NCBI GenBank assembly: GCA_026770615.1
Contig: MU631504.1
Span: forward strand, 12,392-31,012
Origin: Pavlovales sp. CCMP2436
Taxonomy: Eukaryota > Haptophyta > Pavlovophyceae > Pavlovales
Direction of reading: 5' to 3'
Length of the DNA stretch: 18,621 nucleotides
Shown here: one piece after another, positions 1 to 8,317 of the stretch
Layout: each line of letters starts with the position of its first letter
Numbering within the stretch: position 1 is the first letter of the stretch
Made by a program: the position numbers and the translations under genes
Notes under the pieces: model-generated
The model's input: the letters and a program-made list of their open reading frames with translations, nothing else
The model's database searches: none
What the model was told of the DNA's origin: nothing

Positions 1-32
1 CCCCCCAATATGCCTTGCTTTAGGACCTCAAT

Positions 33-525
33 TTGCCGCAGGCTCCGCCCCCTGGTAGCTGGCCCGCCACGTGGAAGGGGTTCCAAGTGATGTTCCAGAA
101 CCCAGCGGGCGCTAGCATTCTGAGTGTGATATGCGCTTTATTTTTCACGCAATTTCTCCCACTCGTGGTCCGGAATGTGGACGTCAATAAGTTCTTTGGT
201 GGCAAAGAGATCGTCACAATTACTGCCCTGGAACTGGCGTTACAAAACTAGACTGCCGTCACAACCAACCATTGCATTGGAATCGGCGTTACAAAAGCAG
301 ACCGCCGTCACAACCACTGCCCTGGAATCGGCGTTACAAAAGCAGACCGCCCAGCTATTCAACAAAGACTTCTATAAGTTTGATAAGTTTGACGTGCTTG
401 GGCGCCGCGCGCTGCAGCACGACTGCCGCGTTAATGCGAAACTGGTCGTGGAAAACCGCGGACCAGATCGCAGGTGTGCATGCAAAGAGAACTGCCCCCC
501 CCCCCGTTTCTGCTCGAACGTCTGA
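33..525 (+). pseudogene. Broken membrane/coiled-coil protein, unknown function
   Basis: I do not recognise this protein. The frame is open from 24; the first ATG is at 90 and an upstream TTG is at 33. Early residues contain a hydrophobic stretch (ASILSVICALFFTQFLPLVV) that would make one membrane helix. It then enters 15-residue repeats of the type TALESALQKQTAVTT, which look like a short coiled coil. The first repeat ends in TAG at 249-251 and carries four extra bases (AACC, 267-270), so the remaining repeats and the KFDKFDVLG tail continue in the next frame to 525. A run of eleven C near 495-505 makes the end uncertain. Repeat identity on both sides of the break shows it was once one frame. 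Confidence 0.4.
222..351 (+). repeat. 45-bp tandem repeat, about 2.8 copies
   Basis: Copies start at 222, 271 and 316. Each reads roughly ACTGCCCTGGAATCGGCGTT followed by ACAAAAGCAGACCGCCGTCA and CAACC. The first copy has diverged and is followed by an extra AACC; the third stops matching near 351. Because 45 is a multiple of three, it encodes a 15-residue repeat in the surrounding broken gene. Confidence 0.85.
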
Positions 526-539
526 ATGCGCAAAAATTA

Positions 540-645
540 TCCTAATAATAATGATGATGATGATGATAATAATTATTATTATGGATGCACTCATTGCTAC
601 TGATAATAATTACAATAACTACGCTCTATTATAATATTAATAATA
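540..645. repeat. AT-rich microsatellite tract
   Basis: Runs of AAT, ATG and ATT triplets follow each other, including five consecutive GAT units near 550-566 and repeated TAATAAT near 603-645. No gene is supported here. Confidence 0.85.
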
Positions 646-655
646 ATCTTAAGGG

Positions 656-860
656 GGGGCTGTCCGCTGCACCCGCTGGGCGCCCCTGCCGGCTGACTGC
701 TCGCAGTCTGCCTATCTCACTGCCTGCCCGCCCGCTGACTGTCTGCCCGCTGGTTCTCCGCCCGCTGACTGTCCGCGGGTGCTCGCCGTCCGCGGGTTCC
801 CGCCCGCTGACTATCTGCCCGCTGGTTGTCCGCTGACTGTCCCGCCCGCTGCTACTGTCT
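656..860. repeat. Imperfect pyrimidine-rich repeats built on GCCCGCTGACTGTC
   Basis: The words CCGCCCGCTGACTGTC and TGCCCGCTGGTT recur several times (for example near 728, 758, 802 and 840). The unit lengths drift, so this is a degenerate minisatellite. Frames through it look low in complexity and I do not call a gene. Confidence 0.6.
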
Positions 861-869
861 GACAGCGGA

Positions 870-1208
870 GGCACGATCTTTTGCATCCGCCTGCACGGCC
901 TCGACGAGGCGATCTTTCTCGCAAGCACCAGGAGCTTCATCCTTGCCGGCTACGAGGACACACTCAGCACGGCTCGGCTGATCGTGGTGGAGATCAATGA
1001 GAACAACATGGCAGAGATTCAAAAATTTGGGTGCAAGAAGATTCTCGCCAGCCTACCGCCGCAGTCGCTGGTTACCGCCCGTTTCCTCCTGTGCCAGGCG
1101 AAACATTGGCGTGGGACATTGTGGTGGTGGTTTAGTATCAGTGTGGCTGATGCACACGTATGTAAATATAAAGTAAATATTAGTCGAATCCCGACTTCGC
1201 TTAGCTAA
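870..1208 (+). pseudogene. Unrecognised coding fragment (possible FkbM-like methyltransferase C-terminus)
   Basis: A frame is open from 837, just after the pyrimidine-rich repeats, to the TAA ending at 1208. From about 870 it has ordinary protein composition, including GYEDTLSTARLIVVEINENN. There is no ATG near the beginning; the first in-frame ATG is internal, so the 5' part is missing or was replaced by the repeats. The pattern G-E-x-T-L, then IVVEIN, then a G-C pair 15 residues on, resembles the last strand-helix of FkbM-type methyltransferases. That is only a weak resemblance, and the catalytic half is absent. The last 50 residues are tryptophan-rich and may be read-through of non-coding DNA. 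Confidence 0.3.
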
Positions 1209-1249
1209 TAATAAATAACTAATAACGTTGAAGGTAAGTAACGTCTAAA

Positions 1250-1592
1250 CCCCCTATTATGGGACAAAAACGGACATATCGGGGCGCCCAGCTTAGTTGT
1301 AAATAAAAGGTCGAGGGAGGACGTTTGAGGGCCTGGGCAATATATTTAGGGGTGCATTGTTGACGTGCCTTTAGAAGCCTGGCCTATTCGAGCAAGACCC
1401 CAGCCCGCCGCTACCAGTCACCCCCTATTACGGGACAAAAACGGAAATATCGCGTCCGCCCAGCTGAGATATAAATAAAAGGTCGGGGGAGGACGTTTGA
1501 TGACCTAGGGGATATATTTAGGGGTGCATTGTTGACGTGCCCTTAGAAGCCTGGCCTATTCGGGCAAGCCCCCGGCTCGCCGCTACTAGTCA
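1250..1592. repeat. Two tandem copies of a 171-bp unit
   Basis: Copy 1 runs 1250-1420 and copy 2 1421-1592. Both start CCCCCTATTA(T/C)GGGACAAAA, share TAAATAAAAGGTCG, GATATATTTAGGGGTGCATT and AGAAGCCTGGCCTATTCG, and end CGCCGCTAC(C/T)AGTCA. They differ at scattered positions. The second copy contains a TATAAATA word at 1470-1477. No coding frame is supported. They sit 124 bp upstream of the RING-like gene start and could be a satellite fragment or a duplicated upstream region. Confidence 0.9.
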
Positions 1593-1715
1593 TGTCTTAA
1601 GTCGGGTAGATAGAGAGGGAAACCCAACCAAAACGAGCTTTATTGAATTCTCGCCGAAGAGTGTGCCGCTCGCCGCTCGTCCCTACAACCCTGCATTGGC
1701 GCACCAAGAGACCAG
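1593..1715. other. Short leader between the 171-bp repeats and the RING-like gene
   Basis: No gene or clear signal is seen. It would be the 5' leader of the gene starting at 1716. Confidence 0.3.
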
Positions 1716-1781
1716 ATGGGCTACCGCGAGGACTTCTTCAAGACGTTCGACTGCTACCCAGTGACTCAGAACCGCACCAAC
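1716..1781 (+). pseudogene. 5' end of the RING-like gene, cut off by the copia element
   Basis: ATG at 1716 opens 22 codons (MGYREDFFKTFDC, ending NRTN) that stop exactly where the retroelement begins (TGTCAAGG, 1782). The last codon, AAC at 1779-1781, is repeated at 8315-8317. From there the frame continues with TTC ATC AAA GTC GAG. Removing 1782-8317 joins the two pieces in phase. The short piece has good codon use and no stop. The ATG has G at +4. See the entry at 8318 for the rest of the gene. The assignment rests on frame continuity and the shared CAAC, not on homology. Confidence 0.7.
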
Positions 1782-2135
1782 TGTCAAGGTAATCTGACAC
1801 TGGTCAGATTTACCTGACTCGATCCTCCCGGACTCTCAGTCCGGGACATTCGCAGTCCGGCTAAAATAGCAAGGAACTTGTCTTCACCAGGAAGATAAGT
1901 TTCTATGATTAAACTTGAGTCGTTTCATTCTAAATTAATCTATTCCTGGATCACTCTAGCTTCCGTCGACAGCCCTCGACGGCGCTTAACTCCGGACCCC
2001 TGCGCCATCGCAGGAGTACCTTAGCACAAACGTTTGTGACCGTACGTATCTCCGGAACCTCGCGATCACCAACTTCCACGAGTTTGATCGCCGCGTCGCG
2101 CCACCGCCTCGCCAACAAGAGCACGCGTTCTCATC
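1782..2135 (+). other. Presumed 5' LTR/leader of the copia element, with hairpins
   Basis: No coding frame is supported. Two inverted repeats sit at the very start: GGTAATCTGAC (1788-1798) with GTCAGATTTACC (1803-1814), one base bulged, and CCCGGACT (1827-1834) with AGTCCGGG (1838-1845) around a CTC loop. A 14-bp perfect palindrome, CACAAACGTTTGTG, lies at 2025-2038. The LTR/leader boundary cannot be placed without a second LTR copy. Confidence 0.5.
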
Positions 2136-3230
2136 ATGCTCAACCTCAGCCAGCCCAAGGCTGACGCGCGCGCCAAGGGCGAGACGCTCAAGAACCCCAC
2201 CGACATCATGAACAAGGAGACCCTGGTCAAGGTCCTCTGCCCGGCGACGCAGCGCTACATCGCGCTCTCCCGCTACATGAAGGGGCTCTCTTCAAACATC
2301 GTCGAGCTCCCAGCGGCTGGAGAATTCTTTTCCTTTCGGCTTCGGACGCCCGCCGAGTTCATCGACTAGATACGGCTCCACCCCGGCGCGTTCTCGGTCA
2401 ACACGGCCGTCATCCCCGCGGTCGACCGCGCAGACGACGACGACATCGTCAACGCGCACTTGGGGACCGTCTACGCCAACTCCGCCGAGATCTACGGGCA
2501 GGCGTTGAGCGACGAGATCGACGACTCGATCCTGGACTTGATCCAGTGCCAGATCTCCGCCCACGACCCGGACGAGATCACCTCCGGCAACCTCTCTGCC
2601 TCGCAGATCCTCAACTCCATCGAGCTCGTCAACGCCAACAAGAGTGTTGAGGCCCACGTCGGTGACCTCTACAAGTTTGCGACAGCAGTCGTCAGCATGC
2701 ATGACTCAGCGTCATCGACCTCTGGTGCTCAGATCCTCTCCGCCGTCCATCACCTCAAGCAGCTCTACGAGCCGCTCCTTGACTTGGACCCAGCGGCGTT
2801 CGAGCAGATCATCCAGCTCAGCTCGATCACGTCGACACCCTCGCTGCACTTCCTGCTCGCCCAGACCAATCAGCTCACCATCGACGCCTTCTCGAGGCCT
2901 GATGCGCGCGCGCGCTTCACGAATGAGCTGAGCAAGTTCATCGCCCCGCAGCGCGCAGTCCCCGCGCCGCCCGCTCACCCGCCCAGCAGCAACGCGCTGG
3001 TCAAGATGCAGGCGCTGGCGGCCAAGCCAGAGCTTGGATGCGCCAAGAATAACAAGCAGATCCCCCGCAACAAGCTGTACAAGGGCGCCGCCCGTCCTCA
3101 GCTCTCATGCGAGCACTGCAAGAAGACCGGCTACACAGTCGCAGACTGCTGGCAACTGAACGGCTTCCCGCCCAAGAACGAGCAGCCGATCACGATCAAC
3201 TCTGGGCAGGCCGCCGCCAAGCGCGCGGCC
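2136..3230 (+). pseudogene. gag: Copia gag, N-terminal part with zinc knuckle
   Basis: The ATG at 2136 opens a frame that runs to about 3230, interrupted only by TAG at 2367-2369. Gag packages the element RNA in virus-like particles. After a helical, acidic capsid-like region, a basic stretch (KQIPRNKLYKG) leads to CEHCKKTGYTVADC at 3108-3149. This is a zinc knuckle in which the third ligand, normally His, is Tyr (TAC at 3132, one C-to-T change from CAC). After the knuckle the coding frame moves by one, near 3225-3235, because the sense continues as NYAIQTREPHEHSG in the next frame. The early stop and missing ligand mean it is non-functional. Confidence 0.8.
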
Positions 3231-4365
3231 CAACTACGCGATCCAGACGCGCGAGCCGCACGAGCACTCCGGCATGGCCACGCTCACGGCTCAGTTCAAC
3301 AAGGACCTACGCGCTCACGGCGCGTTGCTCGAGAACAACTTGCTGCACCGCCTCACTCTCGAAACCGACGCGCACCTGCCGCTCGAGATCTACGCGCGCA
3401 TGCCGCCCGAGATCAACGAGCACCTGCCGCTCGAGATCTACGACCGCATGCCGCCCGAGATCAACGAGCACCTGCCGCTCGAGATCAACGAGCACTTCCC
3501 GCTCGAGGCCACCGCGTACATCTCGTCGCCCGAGACCATAGCGCACATGCCGCTCGAGACCACCGCACACATGCCGCTCGAGGCCAACGCGCACCTGTCG
3601 CCGCCCGAGGCCATTGCGCACACGCCGCTCCTGGCCAACATGCTCACGCACTCGATGCCGCTCTCGCCCAACACGCTCACACAGTGCCTCGCCGAGGACT
3701 GCAGCAAGCAGGCGACGCTGTGCATCCTCGGGCAAGGGGACGGGCCATACTGCGAGGACAACAACTGCCACTTCAAGCAGTACCTCGTCACCCAGAAGAA
3801 CCTCTACTCGGGCAGTGCGTCGATGATCAATCCGACCGCCAAGCTCAACTCCGAGACGTGCGCCGTCACACAGCGCGACGCCAATGGCGAGCCGACCTTG
3901 TACAACTTCAACAACGACCCGCTTGACGATAACATCACTAATCGCCTGCGCGTCTCCGGCATCCTGTCTGGACAGATCATGGACGACTCCGAGATCTACC
4001 TGACCAAGTGCTGCGCGCCGAGCTGCATCGCTCGCGCATCCGTCGGCGTCTACCAGCGCTTGACCGGCCTGTACAAGTACACGTGCACCTTTGAGGAATG
4101 CCGTGACCAGGCCAAGGACATGTCCAACTGTAAGCGCACCGCGCGCTTCGCCACCGCCAAGCTCATCTCCATCCAAGACGGAGAGCCGCCCGAGCTTTGG
4201 CACGGTGACAAGGACAACTTCGACTGCAAGGACTGGAGCACAGTAGCTTACGAGTGCTGGGAGTGTGTGCTGGTCGGCAACGACCGCCTGCGCTGCCGCA
4301 ACTGCACCCTCGGCTACTTCTGCAAGCCGTGCCACACGCCAAGGACCTACTACTCTGGACCCTGA
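3231..4365 (+). pseudogene. Copia gag extension: octapeptide repeats and a cysteine-rich region
   Basis: This continues gag in the shifted frame, with an internal ATG at 3274. Residues 29-115 after that ATG are short repeats of the type LPLEINEH and MPPEINEH (about 3370-3640). After them come about 220 residues rich in Cys: pairs such as CLAEDC, CILGQGDGPYCEDNNC, CCAPSC, CTFEEC, then CWEC, CRNC and CKPC near the end. The last three CxxC pairs look like a zinc-binding fold. The first two clusters share spacing and may be a duplicated finger. I know of no standard copia domain of this kind between the knuckle and the protease. TGA at 4363-4365 ends this frame, but the protein-like sense seems to pass into the other frame just before it. 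Confidence 0.6.
3370..3640 (+). repeat. Coding minisatellite, 24-27-bp units in gag
   Basis: CCGCTCGAGATCAACGAGCA and close variants repeat about ten times, giving LPLEINEH-like and MPPEINEH-like units. Some units have drifted to HMPLETTA and HLSPPEAI. The phase is kept throughout. Confidence 0.85.
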
Positions 4366-4899
4366 CCTACGCTGCTGCCGGCGCTGCACAGCAAGCCGCA
4401 GCCGCACCCAGCCACATCGGCGCCACTGCCGACTCACAAGCCGCCGCCTGAGGAGGACACGTACTCCTCAATGCTCAAGCCGCCGCAACCGCCTCCGCCT
4501 ACACACAACACTACGACATCGCCGCAATCGCAGAACAATCTGACGACGCCGCTGCCTGCACCAACAACATCTCCTCCGCCATCGCCGATCACATCGCCGC
4601 AGCACTTCGCGCTCGCCAGCTCGCAGCCGCCGATGCAGCCGCAATCGATCGACTCTCTGCTACTACAGATTATTAAGGTAATTTCTAACACAAAAATGCT
4701 AACTTCCCTATCCCAAGAGTCCACGTCGGCGCCTCCTCCGCCATAAGAATCTTCCCTGACGCCGCCTCTTCAGCCGATTCCCATGACGACGCTGCCTCCG
4801 CCGCAGCAACCCAAGGGCAACCTGCCCACTGTGTCGCTCAGACCTTCATGACTGACCGGCCAAGCGCGCTTGCCAATTTTCACCTGCAAGCCTGCTCAG
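4366..4899 (+). pseudogene. Decayed linker between gag and protease of the copia element
   Basis: The most protein-like frame is Ala-rich (TYAAAGAAQQAAAAPSHIG, then AYTQHYDIAAIAEQ and HIAAALRARQLAAADAAA). It is interrupted by TGA at 4449-4451 and TAA at 4674-4676. It resumes after an AT-rich 40-bp stretch as VHVGASSAIRIFPDAASSAD. Near 4880-4910 the sense moves to the frame used by the protease (TEDKEDKHSSAPIKTHDK). A competing frame is Pro-rich and looks like low-complexity shadow sequence. No catalytic motif lies here. Confidence 0.45.
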
Positions 4900-7800
4900 C
4901 ACCTCCTCAGGGCCTACAGCGTGACCGAGGACAAGGAGGACAAGCACTCCTCGGCGCCCATCAAGACGCACGACAAGTTTGTCTTCGACGCCACACTCGA
5001 CTCGGGCTGCTCCGTCAGCATGCTTGTCGACGAGAGCTGGGGACTCATCACAGACCCACAGCCGACCAAGGCCAGCATCTCAGTGGCCAACCGCGCAGCT
5101 ATGCAAGCTGTGCACAGCGGCCTTATCTCCGCCACGTTCACAGACGACGTCGGCGGATACCTACGAGTTGACTTCATCGACGCACTCTCCGTACACGGCC
5201 TGGTGACACCGCACATCTCAGTCCGCTCACTGGCAGCTCAAGGCTGCTCCATCATCTTCGACGTCAACGGTGGCTCCCTGAAGTCCATCACGTCGACTCG
5301 GCGCACACAGATCAAGTTCGGCATCGATCACCTCATCAAGTGCTCGGTCAACGTGCCGCTCGACTACACGCCGACCATCCACACGGCGCTCTCTGCTAAT
5401 CTCTCGCAGGAGACGTCCGACCTCTGGCGGGCCCACTTTAACCACGCAGGCCGCCACGCCGTCCGCCGCACGATCGCTCAGCACTCTGACATCGCCGGCG
5501 CCGAGGCCAAGCCCGAGATCCTCTCTGAGTCCGACGTCGTGCGGATGAAGGTCCTGCCCTTCAACGGCACGCGCACTCCTTCGACCCGACCGTTCGAGAT
5601 TATCCACAGCGACGTGCTCGGGCCGATCAACGGCCTCCCTCCAAACGTCGCGCGCTTTGCCATCGTCTTCAAGGACGACTACACGGCATACACCAGCATC
5701 TACATGATGCACGTCAAGTCCGAAGCGCCTGCAAAGCTGCAGCTCTATCTCGACGAGATGGGAGCCAACTCCCTCCAGCACCGACTCGAAGGCGCAAGGC
5801 TGCATCTCGACGGCGCGTCGGAGCTCACTTCCTCAGCCTGGACGGCCGTCTTGCGCAAGTACGACATGCTCATCAACGAGGTGTCGGTCCCGCACAACCC
5901 CTAGACCAACGGCGTCTCAGAGCGCACCTTTGGCACCCTCATCCCCGACGTGCGCGCAAAGCTCAACGCGTCCGGCATGTCGCCTCGCTGGTGGGGATGG
6001 GCTATCAAGTCTGCTGCGTGGACGCGCAACCAGCTCACCTCTCCGGATGACAAGCTCTCGCAATACGAGAAGCTCTTTGGCAAGGCGCCCGACCTATCTA
6101 AGCTCCGCATACGGGGGTGCCCAGTGGCATATGTACGTCAAGCCCCGCGCGACGCCACCGGCAAGTTCGGACCGCACGCGCTGCATGGCAACTTCGTTGG
6201 GTATGGCTCCTCGGGCATCTTCGAGAACAGCCAGCTGCGCCACGCCCTCGGATACGTTCTAGTCACAATCGACAACGTCATCACGGTCTCTCGGCATGTG
6301 CTCTCCAACGAGTCCACCATCGCCGACAACACTTCAAGGAGCGTGCACTTCAGCGGCTTAAACCCGATCACCAACATCTCCGGCTTCTCCGACGACGACC
6401 AGATCGCCGCCGACAGAGCAGCCTATGGGGGTGAAGGCGAGGACGTCAACGACGACCCGCCACCGCTCAACCAAGACTCGGACTCAGACGACGATGACGC
6501 GCCGCTGCCGCCGCGCACCGCCACGCCGACTTCATCCTCCGAGCCATCCTCAGAGCCTTCCTCTGAGCCATCCTCTCCGCCGATCGTTCGCCCGACCGGC
6601 GACCTCCGCGTCGGGCTGCGACAGCAGCCACGACAAAACTACACGGCCAACGTGGTCCTACTCGCCGCCGACGTGCCGACGCCCGAAAATTTCAAGGACG
6701 CCATGGCCGGCGACTACACGAATGATTGGGCCACTGCCATCATCGCTGAGCTCGACTCCCACCGTGTTCTCCACACATGGGACGAGGTCTCTATCCGCGA
6801 GCGAGCGCCGATTATCCCAACCAAGTTCGTCTTCAAGGTCAAGCCTCAAGCCGACAGGACGGTTGACAAGTACAAGGCGCGCATTGTCGCGCAAGGACTC
6901 CGGCAAATCCCAGGTCTCCACTACGACGAGACTTACTCCCCGACGCTGCACTACGACTCGTTGCGTTTACTCCTCGCTCACGCCGCCTTCATGCGCAAGC
7001 CCGGCGACTCTCGCTGGCAAGTCTGCAGCGCAGATGTGTCATCAGCATACCTCAACGCTGAGGTTCCCGACTCGGAACAACTCCACCTCGGACTCCCGCC
7101 GCTCAACCAGGCCAAGGTTATCGCGCCGCCCGGCTTCAAGGTCGCGCTGCGCTGCCGCCGCGCCATCAACGGTCTCAAGCAGAGTGGCTGACTCCGGTGG
7201 AAGACCAATCTCGACATCATGGAACGCATCAAGTTCCACCGCATCGACGCCTCCTGGTCTGTCTACCGTCGCATCCGTGAGGACGGCTCCATCGACCTTG
7301 CGGGCTTGTTCGTGGACGACTTCCTTCTGCTCTCGAGCTCTCCAAGCCCAACGGCCTGCGCAGAGATCGTCGACGAGCTCAAGGGGTTCTACGACATCCG
7401 CTTCCTCGGCCCCATCAAGACCTTCCTCGGCGTCAACGTCGAGCAGGATGAGAAGAGTATCACAATGTCGATGCCTCTCTACATCGCGACCTGCATCGAG
7501 CGCTTCGACCTCTTGGGCATCTCCACGAAGAAGTCCCCCATGATGATCGACCTCGACAAGCACGACGGCTCGGACGAGCCCGAGCTACTTGATCGCGAGG
7601 GCAGCTCCAACTTCCGCTCCAAGGTCGGGGCGCTGCTCTTCATCTCCAACACCTGTCGGCCGGACGTCGCTTTCGCATCAAGCTTTCTCGCGCGCTCGAT
7701 GGCATCTCCGACCAGCTCTGCGCTCGACGCCGCCAAGCGCGTCTGGCTCTACCTCGCTGGCTCGACAAACCAAGGTCTCCTCTACCGCAGCTCCAAGGCG

Positions 7801-8313
7801 TGCAAGGAGGAGATGCTGCAGCACCTAGTGGCCTACGTCGACTCCGACTGGGCAGCCGACCTCGAGCGCCGCCGCTCGACGACTGGGTATGTCTTCTTCT
7901 TTGCAGGCGCGCCTGTCAGCTGGCGCTCCTCTTGGCAGTCCATCACCATGCTCTCGTCGACAGAAGCCGAGTACCTCGCCCTCGCCGACGCCGGCAAGGA
8001 GGCCATCTACTTCTGCGACATCATCAACGACCTGGGCATCATCAAGGTCGACGCCCCGCTCCCGCTCTTTGGGGACAACAAGGGCGCGATCGACCTCGCG
8101 CACAACCCCAAGCTCCACTCGCGCACCAAGCACATTGACATCCGGCATCACTTCATTCGCGACTGTGTCGAGCACAAGGTCATCTCCATCCAGAAGGTGG
8201 GCACCAACGACAACATCGCTGACGGCTTCACCAAGCCGCTCGGAGGCGCCCAGTTCAAGCTCTTCGCGAAACTGATCACGGACGTGATCAAGCCAACGAC
8301 CAATTTCAAGTAG
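4900..8313 (+). pseudogene. pol: Copia pol: protease, integrase, reverse transcriptase, RNase H
   Basis: One frame with two internal stops encodes a full copia pol. The protease has its DSG active site at 4999-5007 (LDSGCSVSMLVD). The integrase has Asp at 5611 (HSDVLGP), Asp at 5809 (HLDGASEL) and Glu at 5920 (NGVSER), with 36 codons between the last two, as in D,D-35-E enzymes. Its N-terminal zinc finger has decayed: the first His position is Arg (LWRAHFNH) and both Cys are absent before KVLPFNG. Reverse transcriptase shows SADVSSAYLNAEV (Asp at 7033) and FVDD at 7312-7320. RNase H shows YVDSDW, SSTEAEYLALADAGKE and FGDNKGAIDLA. TAG at 5902-5904 interrupts the conserved block before NGVSER, and TGA at 7189-7191 falls right after GLKQSG. 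Between integrase and reverse transcriptase lies an acidic then Ser/Glu/Pro-repeat linker (6450-6600). Pol is complete in domains but cannot be translated through. Confidence 0.93.
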
Positions 8314-8317
8314 CAAC

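Larger units (their letters stand above)
1782..8313 (+). mobile_element. Ty1/copia-type LTR retroelement, decayed, inserted in the RING-like gene
   Basis: The element carries gag, aspartic protease, integrase, reverse transcriptase and RNase H in that order. Integrase before reverse transcriptase marks the copia (Pseudoviridae) type. The left end begins TGTCAAGG, a normal TG start for an LTR, and CAAC occurs just outside both ends (1778-1781 and 8314-8317), like a short target duplication. The right end coincides with the TAG of pol. No 3' LTR matching 1782-2135 is visible, and no tRNA primer site was recognised. Internal stops, frameshifts and lost zinc ligands show it is inactive. It reads in two alternating frames: 2136 to about 3230, about 3230-4350, about 4350-4900, and about 4900-8313. 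Confidence 0.9.

Noticed and set aside
2292..2702. Minus-strand open frame opposite gag
   Set aside because: Val/Asp/Gly-rich composition is the mirror of GC-rich gag codons; no motif.
3307..4437. 376-residue minus-strand open frame
   Set aside because: Repetitive Arg/Val/Leu composition mirrors the gag minisatellite and cysteine-rich region on the other strand.
4471..4746. Pro-rich plus-strand frame in the gag-pol linker
   Set aside because: Low-complexity P/Q/T composition; the Ala-rich neighbouring frame has more normal sense and a matching continuation.
6425..7543. 372-residue plus-strand open frame inside pol
   Set aside because: Ser/Arg/Thr-rich shadow of the reverse transcriptase frame, which carries all the recognised motifs.
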